Shown here: positions 47,391 to 59,566 of the stretch, piece after piece
Position numbering within the stretch: position 1 is the first letter of the stretch
Layout: the number at the start of each line of letters is the position of its first letter
From: Halictus rubicundus
Lineage: Eukaryota > Arthropoda > Insecta > Hymenoptera > Halictidae
Reading direction: 5' to 3'
Assembly (NCBI RefSeq): GCF_050948215.1
Contig: NC_135151.1
Location: 10,890,220-10,954,219, forward strand
Length of the DNA stretch: 64,000 nucleotides
The notes under the pieces: generated by a model
What the model was told of the DNA's origin: nothing
What the model saw: only the letters and a program-made list of their open reading frames with translations
The model's database searches: none
Translations under genes and position numbers: made by a program

Positions 47391-50300
47391 TTATTGCCCG
47401 TTGTTGATGTTGTTCTGTTGCTTCACGGAGTCCATGTTGGGGACGTAGTCCATCGCCATCAGACAGGCGAACACCGTCATCACCATCTTCGGTTTCACCT
47501 CGGTGATGTCCTCCGGCAGCGCGTAGACCCGCGCGCCGCATTTCCGGGCCAAGGATATCGCGTACTTCGCGTTGTCCAGGTTTGCCTGCAACCAACCGGC
47601 AGTTCGCGATTAGTCATGCCGATCCGACACAAGGCTGCTTGGGAAAGAACGTGACGACACCGATGGCGAACATCTTCGAGGAACGTACAGCGGCGGACGA
47701 AAGGATTCGCACGCCTTTCGAAAAGGAAAGGCTCTCTTCGAATTGGACCGGACGATTTGAATATTTTTGAAATGTTAGGAGGATTTGTTTATTAAATGTG
47801 TAAACTTTTTTTTATTAGAACGTGTGAACGAATCATTTAAATATGAAATTTCGAAGGGAAATGTGAAGAGTACGATTTTTAACTTTTCTATCTGAACCTA
47901 TAATGGACATTTAACAAATTTTTTGTAGCTTTTGTAGCTCTTGGTATGCTGTGTACACACTGGCGTGCAAAATTAAAGGATTACCAAATTTTCGTTAAAA
48001 AATTTCCTATGCTGAAATTGTAAACTGGCTAAAAAAAAAGATCAAGGAGGGGCCATTCTAAAGACGAGACTCTAATCTTCAGATCTCCGTTGATTTCGTT
48101 AATTTCAAAAATTTTTTAACGTCTGCACATACGTTTCAATTTGCAAAATTTACGAAGCAAAAATGTAGGTTCACTTTCTCACCCATTTACATAGTGAAAA
48201 AACTTTGTTGGAAGAAACAACAATGATTAAAAATGGCACAAATCGTGAGAAACTGTGGTTCAAACAAATCGTAAGCCCTAAATTTAAAGATTTTTACATC
48301 GTTTAATACCTGTAAGCTTTTTCATGCGTCACCGTTTAGTTGTTAAGGAGTAAAGTGAACAGTCGTCGTAACTATTATAAATCCCATATCTCTTCCTTTG
48401 AAATTCGGGTTGTACATAAAATTATATTACGGGAAATCAAAGTTCAGGACGCCGTTATACATTAAAAACGCGTCACACAGTTCATTCGTAACCATTAAGG
48501 CCAGCGATAGAACGAGGGTTCGTATTAAAAACAAGAAACTTGGGACCACAGTTAGTACGATTTATGCGTAATGGCAGTGTAATGACTTTTCAAAAAGATC
48601 ATAGGAAACTTGAACTAGTAACAGAGACGTCGCCCGATTTAGCAATGACAATCGCCATTCAAGTGACTTCTCCGTGACCACGTTGAATCTCTTTCACTAA
48701 GAATATTGCTTAACAGGCCGTTATTAGTGTGTCCCAGAAAATTGTGAGCAGCCGCAGCTACCATTTCCTGATAGAGTTACTCGCAATACAATGACAGAAT
48801 ACCATAAACGACAATAGCAATATCTTGCAAATTGATGCTACTTTCCTTATTGCAACTCTTGAGTACGATTGTTTAAAACTTAAGATACTGGTTCAGCACT
48901 GCTCCATAAATCTTTTATGTCATTAAAATATATCCTATTGGAACACTTGACACTAAATTGCCGGAGCCGGTTTGACTGATTTACGATTTTAAAACATATG
49001 TTGATTTTTCTATACATATATAGAAAAAGTGCTTTTTTTTAGCTTTTGGTTTTTAATAGAATTAGAAACACTAACTGACCAGATACTTTCTTTTTCATCC
49101 AGCAATCTCGTGTTAACGGAGTGTCTAAATTTCCATGTGTTAGGTATACGCAAAAGTTTTAGTCTTTTTCAATCGATCATGCGTAAAGGCTGTCGCCCTC
49201 TTAACAGTAGAATGGTCTCGTATGTCGAGTATAAATAAAAGAAAATTGAAGAAAGAACAATTCACTTACGAATTTGTGACGATAAATTATATCAAGTGTA
49301 CATATAATCTCGGTGCCTGTTTTATTCAAACGTAACTTCAGTTCAAATTATACTTTCTTCCCGCTCTTGGTGGCATTTTCAGATCTTCAGCTTTAATAAA
49401 GATCGACAGCCGTCCCTTTCCCGGGAAGATCCATTAACAAGACGAGAAAAAGTACTACACCATTAAAAAAGGCACCGAATTTATTTGTGCAGCTAATAAT
49501 TTAGTAACGCGAAATATTTTCTGGGACATCCTAACGAAACGAATCCTAACAGGATCACTGCAGGTTTACGTTTCTTAGCCTAGGGTGGCCGCCCATATCC
49601 GCGGATCCACAAAACCTTCAACCATCTCACCTCCTCGGTGCCACCCTCTTTGACAAGATCATAGTTGACGGTCCCCGGTTTGATAGCATCGATCAGATCG
49701 ATCACCACCTTCCCGTCCGCTATCGACGAATCCTGGAAGCCCTTGATGCTGCTCGTCTTGCCGGCTCCTTGGAGCTTCGAGTTCACCCATTGCACGATCT
49801 CCTTTTCAACGAGGGTGCTGCCCTGCGTGCCAGCCAGCGACGTCAAGATAGACAAGGTGTACGATCTCATCAGTTGCCAGATCAACGCCAATGTCAGCGT
49901 GGTGTTCCCGTCGTTGATGTCCTGTCCAGCGATCCCGACCAGCGAGAAGTTCATCGTTTTCCCGAGCTCCACCGCGTAGTTACAGTTCTCCAGCTTCTCC
50001 ATGAATTTCCTCAGTTTGGTGAACTTCTTGTGCACACGGTTCCAGTTGACCGTGCCGGGCTTGATGATGTCGTACAGCTGGAAGATCACCAGACCGTCCG
50101 CAAGGTCGGAGTACAGCCAGTTCACGTACGGTACCACACCCATCGAGTTCATCCAGTTTCTATAGGTCTTCTCCTCCCTGTTCTCTTCCAAGGCCTCCAG
50201 ACCCTCTATGTTGCTCTCCGGCTTGTCCAGGCCCGGGTAGTTGTTGAACATGTTCGCGACGAACGCGAGATTCAGCTTGTAGATGCCGTTCACGACATCG

Positions 50301-53300
50301 CTGGGCGTGACGAAGCTGCGACAGCCGAGCTTAGCCGCCTGCTGCAGCATGATCTCCGCGCGGGACGTGTGGTTCGGTTCCATCAACGCCTCCAGCGTGA
50401 CCCCCGCGCTGTTCGGCGCGATCTGCTTGATCAGGTAGGTGTAGATCTCCGAATCGGTGATGTCCGACTGGAAGTTGTTGCACCGTCTCGCGATTCCGGC
50501 GTTCTCCAGATGATGGTTCACCCATCGCAACAAAATCGACTCCGGGGACAGCTTCAGCAAATCCTCGATACGCTCGCCGTCCTGGAGCAGAGTGGCCAGG
50601 CCAGGACAATTCTCCAAGGTGATCTGGTTGAACAAACCGATCCTGATGATCTGCCACAGGAGACCGAGGACCAAGTGCGGCGATCCTTTGGTGAGGTCGT
50701 GAGCGTCGATGTTCACGATGTTGCAACCGATCGCCTGGGCGGAAGACAGGGCCAGTGTCAGGTTCTCGTGTTTCTTGTAAAGCGTCACGTTCTTCTTGTT
50801 GATCGTTCGCTCGTCGATCGTGTCCGGGCAGGAGTGATTGATTATTTTACTAGAACAAGACGTCGAGCATATTAGTTGGTTGGCTGGATCAACGACCGAA
50901 GTGGACGTACAGGTCAAAAGATTAGGCCCATTAGGACTGCCATTGCAACACACGATTGAATTTTTTAGACATTCTAATCGAGTAACTTAGTTATCTATTA
51001 GCTAAAAAAAAGTCGGTAATTTCACCTCAAAATGCCGCCGTTTTGTAAACGATCAAGATTTCCCATTTCTTTTGGTTCGAACCATAGCTACATTCATACT
51101 GATTAATGAACAACTTCATTTTTTTTTGTTTCCGATCAGTAGAAAGACCGGAAATCATGGCAATCGTCGACCCAGGTTTAAAAAAAAATATTCTATAAAA
51201 ATATTTATAACTCGTGTAGTTTCGACTATTTTTACTTTTAAAAAATCACACATATATTTCAAACGCTAATCAATATGTGTGCAAATTCCCACTGCAAAAG
51301 GTTCGATAGTTTACTTGAAAAAAATTCCTACAGATTCGCGTAAAAATATCCTCGAAACTCGGAATACCCCCTTAACCCTTTGCACTCGAATGGTGACTCT
51401 GAAGCACCACTAGAAATTGTTGTGGCATTATTTCAAAGAAATTACAAAAAATATTACAAAATATTTGTAACATTACAAAATTTTTATTCAACAGATTACT
51501 AAACATTTAAACATTATATGTGTAAATCGGATCAGTTTCGTATGAATAAAATGAAAATATTCTAAGACGGAAGAAAAATTTAGTTTTAGAATGAAAATAG
51601 CGCCGAGTGCAAAGGATTAATAGTTAGAAGCATTTATTTATTTTTATGTATATACGAGCCAGTAGTTCTTACGTATCACGTGTACCATGTTAAAAAGTGT
51701 CGCATACCACAGAAGAATTCCGTCCTTGACCTTCTCGTACAAAGCCTTCCCTTCCGGATCAATGGGCAGCAGATGCTTCAAATCAGGATCGTGTGACAGA
51801 TTCGTGTTGATCCAGTCGCTGAAAGCAAGCTGTTCCTCCAGTCGGACCGAGTGCGTGGTACCTTCGCTGGAAGCCTCCGAGATTCCACCCAAGGTCTCCA
51901 GATTCTCCTTCTTCGACACGACCTGCTTGAACGTCGAGCCCAGCTCGTTCGCTTTCAGCTCCTTGCACAGCTTCTCGAACTCGTCGAACGACAGCCTGCC
52001 CTTGTGCTGTAATCTCTGCTTATCGTCGTACTCCTCGATCATCTGGCGCACCTTGTACCCGGGCATTTTGAACCCGCAAACGTCCAGGGCGTTGCGCAGC
52101 TCGGTGAGGTTGATGAAGCCGTCCCCATTCTCGTCGATCTAACAAAAAGACGCTTCGCTCAGTGGGGATCATCTTTTGCGACGGAAATGAATTCAATTCC
52201 GGATGTCCGGGTTCGAGGATATCGAATCCGGAATACGTTATTTGGGGAATTTATTAGGCGGAGTAACAAGTTATAACAATCCAGTTATCTTTTGTATCTT
52301 TGGACTGCAATGTGTTCACGAATCGATTTTTCGAACAAGTCCACCGTGTCATTTGATTCAATTGATTTCAAAACATAACGGCATATACAGTGATTTCTCT
52401 ATATATGTCGCCAAGGCCTGGATGATAAATGTCGCGGAATTATCCCTGTTCTAATCGCTGAAACCGTAAAATAAATCGTAATGCAAAGGGTTAAAAACAG
52501 TAAAAGCATTAGAACAATTGAAAAATACTGTTACATTACCTACCGGCGATTATTTCAAAATTTATATATTTTTCAATTTTTAAAAGTCTATCATCATTCA
52601 ACAGCAATTTCAATCACGAACCAACAAGTCATCCCCAGTAACGTAATCTAATAATTTCTAATAATTTCGTTCGGGATCATAATGAAAAAAAAAATGTCTG
52701 AGCTTCCTTTTGGTGCAGCAGATGGACTTCCGGTGGGTAAAGTGTTAAGAAATAAAATAAGCTTCTACGTCACTCCAGTTTGCTGCAAGTAGGGTAGTCA
52801 ATTTTTATTTTCCCCTCTGCCATCAAAAATGTCGACGATATCGCAGATTGGATGCGAGCGCAATGAATTTTATCGACGCGCGTCTATCGTCGCGTAACGA
52901 TATCTAGGCTGATTGCGGAATAGAAACCGGCAGAGTAAGAATGCAGTCGCGATCACGGTCGCCGTAATCACCACAGTAACAATGGAGGGACACACGGGGG
53001 GCAGCCCGAGATCGTCGCACACGGAACTTTCTTGGAAAACTGCATCGGGGTTAATCGACAGTTCTTTATTCCAGGGAAGCCATGTTGCGCTCGACTAATT
53101 AGTATCCAGTTCTCGCCAGCGAACCGTTCCGCTACGTAATTACCGATGATAATTGTTTCCGTCTTATCGTCACGAAAACGTACATTCGACTTTTTCCCGC
53201 CACAGGCCTGTCTTCGGCTCGCGCTCCAGAAAACAATAATTTTCTAATCTGACAGGAGGTCGCATCCGAGAAGCGTAATCGTGAAACCGTGATTCACATG

Positions 53301-53988
53301 GCTCTCTAACGTTATCGTAAACGTCTTCGTCGCGTTATATTACTCTTAATGTTATGTTGTCTTAGTATCAAGAATCGATCGACTTCCACTTTGAAATGAA
53401 AAATGCATTTGTTTCGAGAGATCAACACGCAACGATGCGGAACAAGTCTCTGTGCTCGAAACACAGTTTGATAACAAATATTCTTTGAATGATATAATTC
53501 ATATTGTCAAGTTCAAGTCAACGTCGCCTCTATGAAAATATGTTACCCTTTGTTGTCGCAGAGATCCGAATTCAAGTTTTGAATAGTTACGATTTATTCT
53601 TCTTATAAACATATTCCCGAACAATAATATTTCGAAATAGGTCGAACAGAGATTACAATCGCGAAATCGGGTGAACAATTTTCGTGACACAAAAGTGTCC
53701 CAAAAATTTTCAAATAATCTTTCGCCGAGACTGTAAACAACGTCCGATCGAAGGAAACGATCGCGCGTAGAGTGGTCGGGGATCGATAGATCTGCGGGAC
53801 TGGTGGATCGGTGTGTTTCACGCCCATCGATCGATCGCGAGTCAAGTGGCTTACGTAAAGACAGTCGCAACAGAGTGTGCTGCGCACGATGAAACAATCG
53901 AGGGCGCACTTACCATCCTGAAGAACTCCGGCAAGTCCTGTAGGTACTCGTCGATCACGTTCCATTTCGGTATGTTGCGGATCTCCAT
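47391..53988 (-). CDS. Fim: Plastin/fimbrin, actin-bundling protein, complete
   Basis: Coding exons on the minus strand are 53988-53914, 52138-51708, 50849-49631 and 47585-47391, phases 0, 2 and 0. They total 1920 nt, or 639 aa, the expected family length (~630). Order: EF-hand pair (IDENGDGFINLTEL at about residues 26-39; a second, weaker hand around GRLSFDEFEKL), linker, then two actin-binding domains of two calponin-homology repeats each. Visible landmarks are CPDTIDERTINKK, HLVLGLLWQIIRIGLF, LLRWVNHHLENAG, RNWMNSMGV, LYSDLADGLVIFQLYD and EVKPKMVMTVFACLM. The protein cross-links actin filaments in the cytoplasm, with calcium control through the EF-hands. Exon 1 (MEIRNIPKWNVIDEYLQDLP) is the least certain part because its N-terminus is unlike vertebrate plastins; an alternative first exon is possible. 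The C-terminus carries an extra tail (NMDSVKQQNNINNGQ). The large exon 3 holds most CH repeats. Confidence 0.93.
51376..51616. mobile_element. TTAA-type MITE in plastin intron 2
   Basis: TTAA at 51372-51375 and 51617-51620. Ends CCCTTTGCACTCG and CGAGTGCAAAGGA. Interior closely matches the element at 3226-3447. Confidence 0.85.
52388..52450. mobile_element. Family-A MITE, left end only
   Basis: CAGTGATTTCTCTATATATG followed by the family-A interior (GCCAAGGCCTGGATGATAAA). Lies in plastin intron 1. Confidence 0.6.
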
Positions 53989-55686
53989 GACAGGAAACAA
54001 TCGAAATCGGCGCCGCGGGAAACTAGTTTGGTCTTTCGATGTGGGCGGCGCAAGACTGAGCTCGCGTCAGGTGCGTTATCACCATCCGCATGATAAAGCC
54101 GGGACCAAGAGAAAAAGTGTCCACGGTTTATCAGAAGCGTGAGCATCGCCGAGGCGATTATCTTCGATTATTGATAGCTTTCTAGTTATTTAAATCGCGA
54201 GTTTCTTTCGTGTCGCGAGCGAGATATGATCGAAGAGTTTTTTCTTGTACGCACGCTCGTTAATTCGATGTCTACAATGTAGTTGATTAAGTGTGTAATA
54301 TTTGTTTACTACAAAGAGATTTTAATGCCGGTTTTCTCCGGGAATTAATCACCCCGGGACGACGAGAGTACTGTTAAGCTGATAGAAAATCAATTGCCAC
54401 TTGAAAACCTGCTTGGGCTGCTATTACTTGCACGATTATGGCTGCAACGTGTGCAATTTCATCGGGGGTTTTTCAACTGAACTGTTGATTAGGCTTCGAT
54501 CTTTTATTTGGGCGACAATAGAGAATAAACACTTTCTGTAGCAATTGCGGAATACAGCAGCCCAATAAAAGACCCTTTCTTTCTGGAATCATTTTTGGAA
54601 GTTGGAAATATTACAGCGGCGTTCTTAAATTATTGTTAAATTTTTACTGTTTTAAATTTCACTTACTCAGTTTGATTACTAATGCATCCAATCCGTAGCC
54701 TAATATCAAACTATACGCATATGTCTTATGAGTAGACTGCGGATCTTGAAAATCTGGATCTGTGGAAATACGCATTAAAATTGTTTTCTTTTTTCTCTTT
54801 AATGACTTTAATAAACTGAAAATAATATATCGACTTTCTTAAATTCTTTTAATTTATCTACTATTTTGAATTGCACCAACTCATTGTTGTTGTGAATGCA
54901 CAAAATCCGCAATCTACTTATGAGGATCTTCTGCTTCGTCAGTTTTGAAATTTTGAAATTGTGACCGGATATTTGGAATACTGTCAATTGCATTCTATCA
55001 TAATTTCTGATTCAGGAAGAAATATTTCTGTTTGTCGAAGCTGCGGGAATTCCCATTACTTGGACGCTCGTGTGCAAACGATATTAGCAAAACGAACAAC
55101 AAAACAAACATCGAAATGTGCAATCGATATCGGGAAACTTTGAAGTTTCATTTCAAAATTGTGATCGGTGTAAAACGATAAACATTTGCTGCAACGATAA
55201 ATCAATTAAACACATAATCGCGGGATTAAACTGATCTATCTTTATTTGGTTTGCTCATCAACTTAAAAGTTTTGCAATTCAACATTTACAGATCGCATTT
55301 TTAGCCGCGACAAAACTACAAGACACATAATGTCTTTTCTCGTGTTAGTGTTCAGAGGTTAAATTAGCAATATCTAAATTAAAATGTCTACTAAATTAAT
55401 CATATTACGACAAGCTTGGGTAAATACCTTTTTATAGAGAATAAAAAACTGCATCGATTGATGCATAAAAGAATATACGGTTCTATTTAAAAAGACAGAC
55501 TTGACCTTTAAATCTCCTAAATTCTTCCACTTATGATGCCCCCCTTGATGACATGTAAAATTGGTAGAAATAATTTTTTTGCGCGACGCATAATTTAGAA
55601 GCTATTCAAGGTTATCAAGTAAAGCGTCGCACCCTGTATGCTGTCTTATAGTATTGTCGCGAAGTGTACTAAGAAAAGTTACTATA

Positions 55687-56050
55687 CAGAGTGTCCCAAA
55701 AATGTAATTCCTTCAAAGGGCTAATTCCTGAAGTAATTTGAAGTAACTTTTCCCTTTGCGAAAATGTTTTCCGCGGCTTCGTTCTGGAGTTATTAACGAA
55801 AAACACGGACCAATCACAACGCAGCAAGTGCGGACGGATTCCGGCTCGGCCAATGCCAACGCCACGCTCAGCGGGGCCTGTCGCCGAGCGACAGTCGGTC
55901 CGCTGTTGCCGTGCTCTGATTGGTCAGCGTTTTTCGTTAATAACTCCTGAACGAAGCCTCGGAGGTCATTTTCGCAAAGGAAAAAGTTATTTCAAATGAC
56001 CTCGGCAATCACCCTTTTCAAGGAAGTACAACATTTTTGGGAGACCATGT
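55687..56050. mobile_element. Family-B MITE
   Basis: Starts CAGAGTGTCCCAAAAATGT and ends with the inverse (ACATTTTTGGGAGACCATGT). Subterminal inverted blocks AACGAAAAACACGGACCAAT and its partner near 55925 form a long hairpin. Confidence 0.8.
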
Positions 56051-56334
56051 AGTCAAGTGAATAGCTCAACCATATTGGTGGGTAAGCCTCACGAACCTCA
56101 TCTTTCTATAAAGTACAACATTTTTGGGACAGCCTGTATGTATGTCTAACTTATACGAACCTACAAAATCATATTTTTCAAATTTTCGTTACAACCACAA
56201 ATTGTGAAGAGCAATAATTCTATTACTACGCGTTAGTACGCATTTCGCATACAAATTAATAGCTGTATGAAAGCGTATAGTATACGTCTTCCGCAGTCAA
56301 AGGGTTAATAAACTTCAATTTTTACTATCAGAAC

Positions 56335-56560
56335 GCGACTATAGCGGGCGGTCTGTGACTCGGCGACAAGTACCGCTAAGCGTGGCGTTGGCATTGGCCG
56401 AGCCGGAATCCGTCCTCTGTAGCCGCGCTCTGATTGGTCCACGTTTGTCGTCAATAACTTCTTAACAATGCCGCGTAGAGCATTTTCGTAAAGGAAAAAG
56501 TTGCTTCAAATGACCCGAGGAACACTTTCAAAGAAACACAACATTTTTGGCACACCCTGT
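56335..56560. mobile_element. Family-B MITE, right half
   Basis: Matches the right part of the intact copies, ending ACATTTTTGGCACACCCTGT; the left half is missing. Confidence 0.7.
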
Positions 56561-57355
56561 ATATTGAGTCCAGATCTTTAAAAAACGAGCCGACACGAGA
56601 GAAAGCAGTGATCTTTAGAATCTCCGCCCACTATCCGTCATTTCGAGCGAAGAAACAGGAAAATCGTGGTCCGCGAAGCGAGACGGCGGGCGTTCTCGGT
56701 CCGCAAATAATTCATCGGTAACTGGTTCCGTCGCCTTTCCGGATTCCAGCGAGCAGCAGCGACGCGTTTCGTATGCAAAAATGCGCATCCACCGGTGGCC
56801 ATGTAACCCGGTAGATTGCAATCATGGTCGCAGTCCGTAGAGAATTCGTGAAAGCGAGGAACGCCGGGCGTGAAGCGTTTTTTTCCCCCGATATCGACGA
56901 GCAAACGGTAGAACTGGCATTGCGCAATCACGCGTGCGTGTAATATATTGTCTTCCCGTGCGTCTTGTTGCCTGCTCACAAGCCGTTTGCTAACTTCCGA
57001 ACGCTGTCGTCAGCCGTTTTTCCTCGTCCTTTAAACGTTGTCGAGTCAACAGCTAGCGATTCGGTTCGCCGCGTCGCATGATACACCCTGGAAACACGCA
57101 ATAGAGAGTGTTTCCTCCGTGAAAGTTTGCTCTTGTGGAACTCCATTGAAAGGCGGCTAATAATCGCACCGGTACATTCGACACGTCGATTTTTTCAAAA
57201 ATGTTATTATTGGTCGTGCGAAATAAAAATTGTTTGCATTAATTGCAGGACGCAAGAACCGAAGTTTGCTTCACTCTCTTGTACTTTGATTAAGCGTGTA
57301 AAAAGGATATTGATTTCTACGTCTTCTTGTGCATAAAATCTGCACTCTACATATA

Positions 57356-57700
57356 CAGGATGTTCCAAAATGGTCGTACTTCCATGAAAGGGGTGATTAC
57401 TGAGCTCATTTAAAAGAACTTTTTCCTTTGCGAAAATGTCCTCCGCGGGTTCGTTTGGATGTTATTAAGGAGAAGCGTAGACCAATCAGAGCGCGGCTAC
57501 AGAGGACGGATTTCGACTCGGCCAATGTCAACGTCGCGCCAAAATCCCGTCCGCTGTAAACCCGTTCCGATTGGTCCTTGGTTTTTCCTTAATAACTCCT
57601 TAACGAAACCGCGGAGAACATTTTCGAAAAGGAAAAAGTGACTTGGTACGACCTCGAGAATCACGCTTTTGAAAATACAACATTTTTGGGATTACCCTGT
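57356..57700. mobile_element. Family-B MITE
   Basis: CAGGATGTTCCAAAATGGTC at the left and the inverse near 57680-57700, with the GACCAATCAGAGCGCGGCTA block inside. 345 bp. Confidence 0.8.
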
Positions 57701-58965
57701 GCGATAGCGCGGCTCGAAGTGTAGAGTAACTCGCGAACGCGAAACTATTACCGATGCCCGCCCAGTTGCGATGCTAGTTGGAAAGGTATGCTTACGTTGA
57801 CCCGGTTACAAATTACCCACGATCGAAGCGCGCTGGCCTTTGCTGGGTCAACGCGCTCCGCTCTGCTCGACTTCTCGGCATTTCCAGCGAAATAACGCCA
57901 GATTAAGTCATCCTGTGACTGTGCCTCCTGTGTCTCGTTTAATCGAACACGTTCGCTTAAGTGCATACATTGTTTGGCGCCTGGCGCATTTGCATGCGGC
58001 ACACATGATGTCGTGTCGGTTCATTCATTCGACTCGAACAGTTCTTTCCCCCCCCAACTCGACTAAACTTGAATATCTTAGTACTTGAATTCGTTGGAAC
58101 GGTGAATTCATGGATTCGGGTCAATTAGTCGCTCTTGTTCTATTAACTCGTATACGTGACAACATACGAAACGTTTGATTTGGGGTATGGGACCAAATTA
58201 CTGTGAAGGTACCAATTATTATAATGCATATTAAAAAAGAGATATGTAGTATATATATTAACTGATTTTATAGAAAAAAATGTAATATCTCGTATTAGTA
58301 TAGTAATTGGTACCCCCACAGTAACTGGGTCCCTTAGCCTACAGTAGTACTAAACATAACTATTTCCTAAATAGGGTGACCCGTCCAGGAAACGAACATG
58401 ATTCATATTAAACTAAAAAATAACATTATGTCGCCCTGACGTTGGAATGTATACAGTAATTCTTCTGTAAGTTCGCAGATGTCTCGCTAAAGAGGTCTTC
58501 TTTTTCATCTATTCGGCACTACATTAATTTCTTGAACAGTTACCTCTGTTCATTAACCCTCGGACTCCTGCGAGTTCTATAGGCCTATGCCGGAGTCATT
58601 TTTGACCCACGTCGATATTTCACTATATAGTTTTTTTTTCGATATAAGGCGATGGCTCGGGACCGGCTTTCGTCGTATTTCGGTTGAAGAAGAAGAAGAG
58701 GGGATAGCGATTTTCTTATTCCGAAATAAAAAGCGCCGTCTTATATCGGAGTAAAATAGTACATATTGACGGTGGCTCGAGCTTATCCCCACCCCGCGAC
58801 GGGTCACGAATGACTCGGGCATAGCATACGGTTAATTGGTAATTTCGCCGATATTTCGTTTAATTTTATGCTAGATTTTTAATAATAGAGGCACGAGAAA
58901 AGACCATTTTACATTACTTTATAAAAATGACAAAAAAGTATCCGAATTTTTAGCCTCGTACAATA

Positions 58966-59022
58966 CATTGTTTTCTCGATATATGTCTACAACACGGGTC
59001 TAGCCTGGGACATATATGGACC
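58966..59022. mobile_element. Family-A MITE remnant
   Basis: ATTGTTTTCTCGATATATGT and the family interior ACACGGGTCTAGCCTGGG, internally deleted. Abuts the palindromic element to its right. Confidence 0.5.
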
Positions 59023-59030
59023 AGGAGATA

Positions 59031-59566
59031 CACAGTGTTCGACTACAGGTGGGAGAAAATTTGAGGGGTGGTTCTCCAAGACAGTATAACGCGAAAGTGA
59101 AAAATAAAATAATTGCAATTTTGGCTTCATTTTTTAGTTATTATCAATTAAAAATCCGCCTAACATGCGGCAATCCGATCAACAGAGGTGTACGTTGCTT
59201 ACGTCATAAAGGCGCGCGACGTCGCACCCAATTCGCTCACACCCAATGGTTAGGCTTTAACATCACACACTTTTTCCAATAATTCGGCCAGAACGGAAAA
59301 TGGAAGTACGGAACGGAAGTTTACACAATCATTCCTGCGGAATTTCTGCCAGGTGACTTCTTCTGAGACACGCAGGTTATCTGTCACTTGATACGCGTCT
59401 GTCACACGGTTCTATGACGTACGCAATGTACACCTCTGTTGATCGGGTTGCCGCATTCTAGGCGGATTTTTCCGAAATCGCAATTTTGTTATTCTTCCTT
59501 TTCGTCTTACATTGTCACGGAGAACCACACCTTAAATTTTCTCCCGCCTGTAGTCGAACACCCTGT
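59031..59566. mobile_element. Palindromic element with ~190-bp arms
   Basis: Outer arms GTTCGACTACAGGTGGGAGA near 59037 and TCTCCCGCCTGTAGTCGAAC near 59541 are inverse. Inner arms CAACAGAGGTGTACGTTGC near 59180 and GTACACCTCTGTTGATCGG near 59428 continue the palindrome. Confidence 0.85.

Noticed and set aside
49769..50875. 368-codon open frame antisense to plastin exon 3
   Set aside because: It is the mirror of a GC-rich coding exon whose sense product is clearly plastin; the antisense product has no domain.
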